A stretch of 17,325 nucleotides of DNA from JALOAD01 sp023228995 [NCBI: Candidatus Muiribacterium halophilum] (lineage in GTDB: Bacteria; Muiribacteriota; Muiribacteriia; Muiribacteriales): assembly GCA_023228995.1 (NCBI GenBank), contig JALOAD010000065.1, positions 1 to 17,325 of the forward strand, read 5' to 3'. Shown here piece after piece: positions 15,894-17,325 of this stretch (within the stretch, counting starts at the first letter, position 1; each line of letters begins with the position of its first letter). The notes beneath the pieces are model-generated. The model was not told where the DNA came from. It made no database searches and saw only the letters and a list, made by a program, of their open reading frames with translations. The position numbers and the translations under genes are program-made.

Positions 15894-16851
15894 AAAATAT
15901 ATAATAAATCATAATCCTTTTATTCAAAAAATAGAAACCATTCAAGAATTAAATAATGAAATAGAATATACAAATTCAATAATTTTAAAAAAAAGGAAAA
16001 ACCAATATCTTATACCCTATGAATATGGAAATGGTATAAAAGGTAAAGGTGAATATGTTCTTCGTTGGGGAATTGGTTGTATTTACGATTGTGTTTATTG
16101 CTATTCTAAATTAAAAGTTAAAGATTCCAATATAACAGTGTTTCCTGACCTTTATAATATTGAAAATGAAATTATTAAACTTGCAAAAATCAATAAAAAT
16201 CTGCTTATAAATGCTGGAGAAAATTTTGATTCATTTATACTCGAAAACACAATACCATTTTCTCAAGAATTAACTCATATAATTGCAAAACATAAAAATG
16301 TAAAATGTGAATTTAGAACAAAAGCAATTGTACCTGATAGTTTCATTAATAATGCCTCAAAAGAAAACATAACAATAGCATTTAGTTTAAGTCCAGCCCA
16401 ATGGAGAAAAAAAATCGAAAAACAAACTCCACCATTAGATAAAATAATAAATAATATAATAAAACTTCAAAAAGCTGATTTTGACATAGCATTAAGATTT
16501 GAACCCATAATTCTTTTTGAAAACTGGCAACAAAAATACAAAGAACTTATAATAGAATTAAGCCGTAAAATTAATTTAAATAAAATTAATTCAATTGATA
16601 TATCATTATTAAGACTTACAAAACAAGGATATAAAAAAGTAAGTAAATACAATGAAATAATCGATGGAGAACTTTTATATCACAAAGAAGATTCTAAATA
16701 CAGATATTTTTTACCATATAGAATTAAAGCTTATAGATTTTTAATAAATGAATTAAAAAAAGTTTATACAGGCAAAATTCACATTGGAACAGAACCAGAA
16801 AAATTCATAAAGAAATATTTTAAAAACAGTGAGAATAAATTCATTTTTTAA
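15877..16851 (+). CDS. Spore photoproduct lyase-family radical SAM protein
   Basis: The CxxxCxxC cluster motif is C68, C72, C75 in RWGIGCIYDCVYCY. Segments AGENFDSFILE (113-123), CEFRTK (144-149), IAFSLSP (167-173) and RFEPIILFENW (207-217) match the spore photoproduct lyase (SPL) family, whose founding member repairs thymine dimers in spores. C144 is a candidate for the hydrogen-donating cysteine seen in true SPL, but its position here needs an alignment. Many SPL homologues occur in non-spore-formers, so the substrate may differ. Nothing else in the window points to sporulation. The 324-residue protein is near the family's usual size. It overlaps the orphan gene by 17 bases and ends the operon; no clear terminator follows. 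Confidence 0.85.
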   Translation: MKIFSEKYIINHNPFIQKIETIQELNNEIEYTNSIILKKRKNQYLIPYEYGNGIKGKGEYVLRWGIGCIYDCVYCYSKLKVKDSNITVFPDLYNIENEIIKLAKINKNLLINAGENFDSFILENTIPFSQELTHIIAKHKNVKCEFRTKAIVPDSFINNASKENITIAFSLSPAQWRKKIEKQTPPLDKIINNIIKLQKADFDIALRFEPIILFENWQQKYKELIIELSRKINLNKINSIDISLLRLTKQGYKKVSKYNEIIDGELLYHKEDSKYRYFLPYRIKAYRFLINELKKVYTGKIHIGTEPEKFIKKYFKNSENKFIF

Positions 16852-17006
16852 ATAAAATTATTAGTAAGCACAATTTTGTTAAAATAATCAGAGAATTTAT
16901 GTTAAAATAATTTTAGAATTAACAACATCAAGTTCTCGTAATTGAACCCTCTGATTAAATAAACAAAAATCAATTTAATGTCTTCTTGATCTACTTCTGA
17001 GCTTTT
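16852..17006. other. AT-rich spacer after the lptB operon
   Basis: Nothing firm is seen. GTTAAAATAAT occurs twice (16878-16888 and 16901-16911), and a weak inverted pair AATCAGAG (16886-16893)/CTCTGATT (16950-16957) could form a long-range stem. No clear terminator for the operon is visible. Confidence 0.4.
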
Positions 17007-17325
17007 GTCATCCTGATACTATTCTGAATTTTTGTCTTCCCAGCTTGATTATGGATTTTTGTCATCCCGGTATGTTTCTGAGTTTCTGTCATCCCGGTAT
17101 GCTTCTGAGTTTCTGTCATCCCGGTATGCTTCTGAGTTTCTGTCATCCCGGTATGCTTCTGAGTTTCTGTCATCCCGGTATGTTTCTGAGTTTCTGTCAT
17201 CCCGGTATGCTTCTGAGTTTCTGTCATCCCGGTATGTTTCTGAGTTTCTGTCATCCCGGTATGCTTCTGAGTTTCTGTCATCCCGGTATGCTTCTGAGTT
17301 TCTGTCATCCCGGTATGCTTCTGAG
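17007..17325. repeat. 27-bp tandem array, cut by the window edge
   Basis: Eleven complete units start at 17007 and every 27 bases to 17277; a twelfth (17304) is cut by the window edge. From 17061 on, units differ only at one C/T position (TATG[C/T]TTCTGAG), with T in the units at 17061, 17169 and 17223. The two leftmost units are degenerate, as is usual at the edge of such an array. The unit GTCATCCCGGTATGCTTCTG-AG-TTTCT matches the left arm and loop of the palindrome at 346-378 but has TTTCT in place of the closing right arm CCGGGAT. An open frame on the minus strand (16991-17308) repeats the nine-residue MTETQKHTG only because 27 is a multiple of three; four of the six frames stay open through the unit. 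There is no ribosome binding site. I read it as non-coding. Confidence 0.9.

Noticed and set aside
16991-17308. A 105-residue repetitive protein (MTETQKHTG repeats) on the minus strand
   Set aside because: The 27-bp unit is a multiple of three, so several frames stay open; four of the six do. There is no ribosome binding site and the unit matches a non-coding palindrome arm. I treat it as repeat sequence, not a gene.
17007-17325. CRISPR array
   Set aside because: Units are contiguous with no spacers, 27 bp each, and no cas gene is nearby.

Overview
The window is strongly AT-rich (roughly a quarter G+C by eye) and densely coded on both strands. It encodes an LptB-type ATPase, so the host is probably a diderm bacterium with an LPS-like outer membrane. 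ClpB is of ordinary bacterial type and the standard code fits (TGA is used as stop, TGG as Trp). The mix of LptB next to a DUF3084 protein, a spore-photoproduct-lyase-like radical SAM enzyme and FmdE-like and ABC-2 genes suggests an uncultivated AT-rich lineage. I cannot name the phylum from sequence alone.

Layout. Positions 1-499 are non-coding and repeat-rich: two copies of a 50-bp direct repeat, a REP-like palindrome (346-378) and a small GTGACA-type hairpin. Next, on the minus strand, is a lone 889-residue radical SAM/SPASM protein with a long helical tail (500-3169). A 485-bp divergent spacer follows. It has a promoter at each end and, between them, DnaA-box-like and AAAAGTTAT-type repeats. 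On the plus strand lies a tight three-gene operon: membrane histidine kinase, secreted thioredoxin-TPR protein, and FmdE-like zinc-ribbon protein (3655-6380). It converges on clpB (6452-9034, minus), with a shared bidirectional terminator at 6409-6428.

Further right, on the minus strand, is an ABC-2 transporter operon (13384 down to 9201): ATPase, 12-TM permease, a GTG-started protein of unknown function, and a divergent GT-B-like glycosyltransferase. Across a 340-bp spacer with unusual, G+C-richer, partly palindromic sequence, the plus strand carries lptB, a DUF3084 inner-membrane coiled-coil protein, a small orphan gene, and a spore-photoproduct-lyase-family radical SAM gene, all overlapping or nearly abutting (13725-16851). 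The window ends inside a 27-bp tandem array (17007-17325).

How it fits together. Most operons look envelope-related (LptB/DUF3084, ABC-2/glycosyltransferase, sensor kinase/periplasmic thioredoxin). The most unusual items are: (i) the tandem array, whose unit is one arm plus loop of the palindrome found at the other end of the window; (ii) the large radical SAM-helical repeat protein; (iii) the DnaA-box-like cluster in the divergent spacer; and (iv) the sensor kinase-thioredoxin-FmdE operon without a neighbouring response regulator. No tRNA, rRNA, CRISPR array, insertion sequence or phage gene was recognised.
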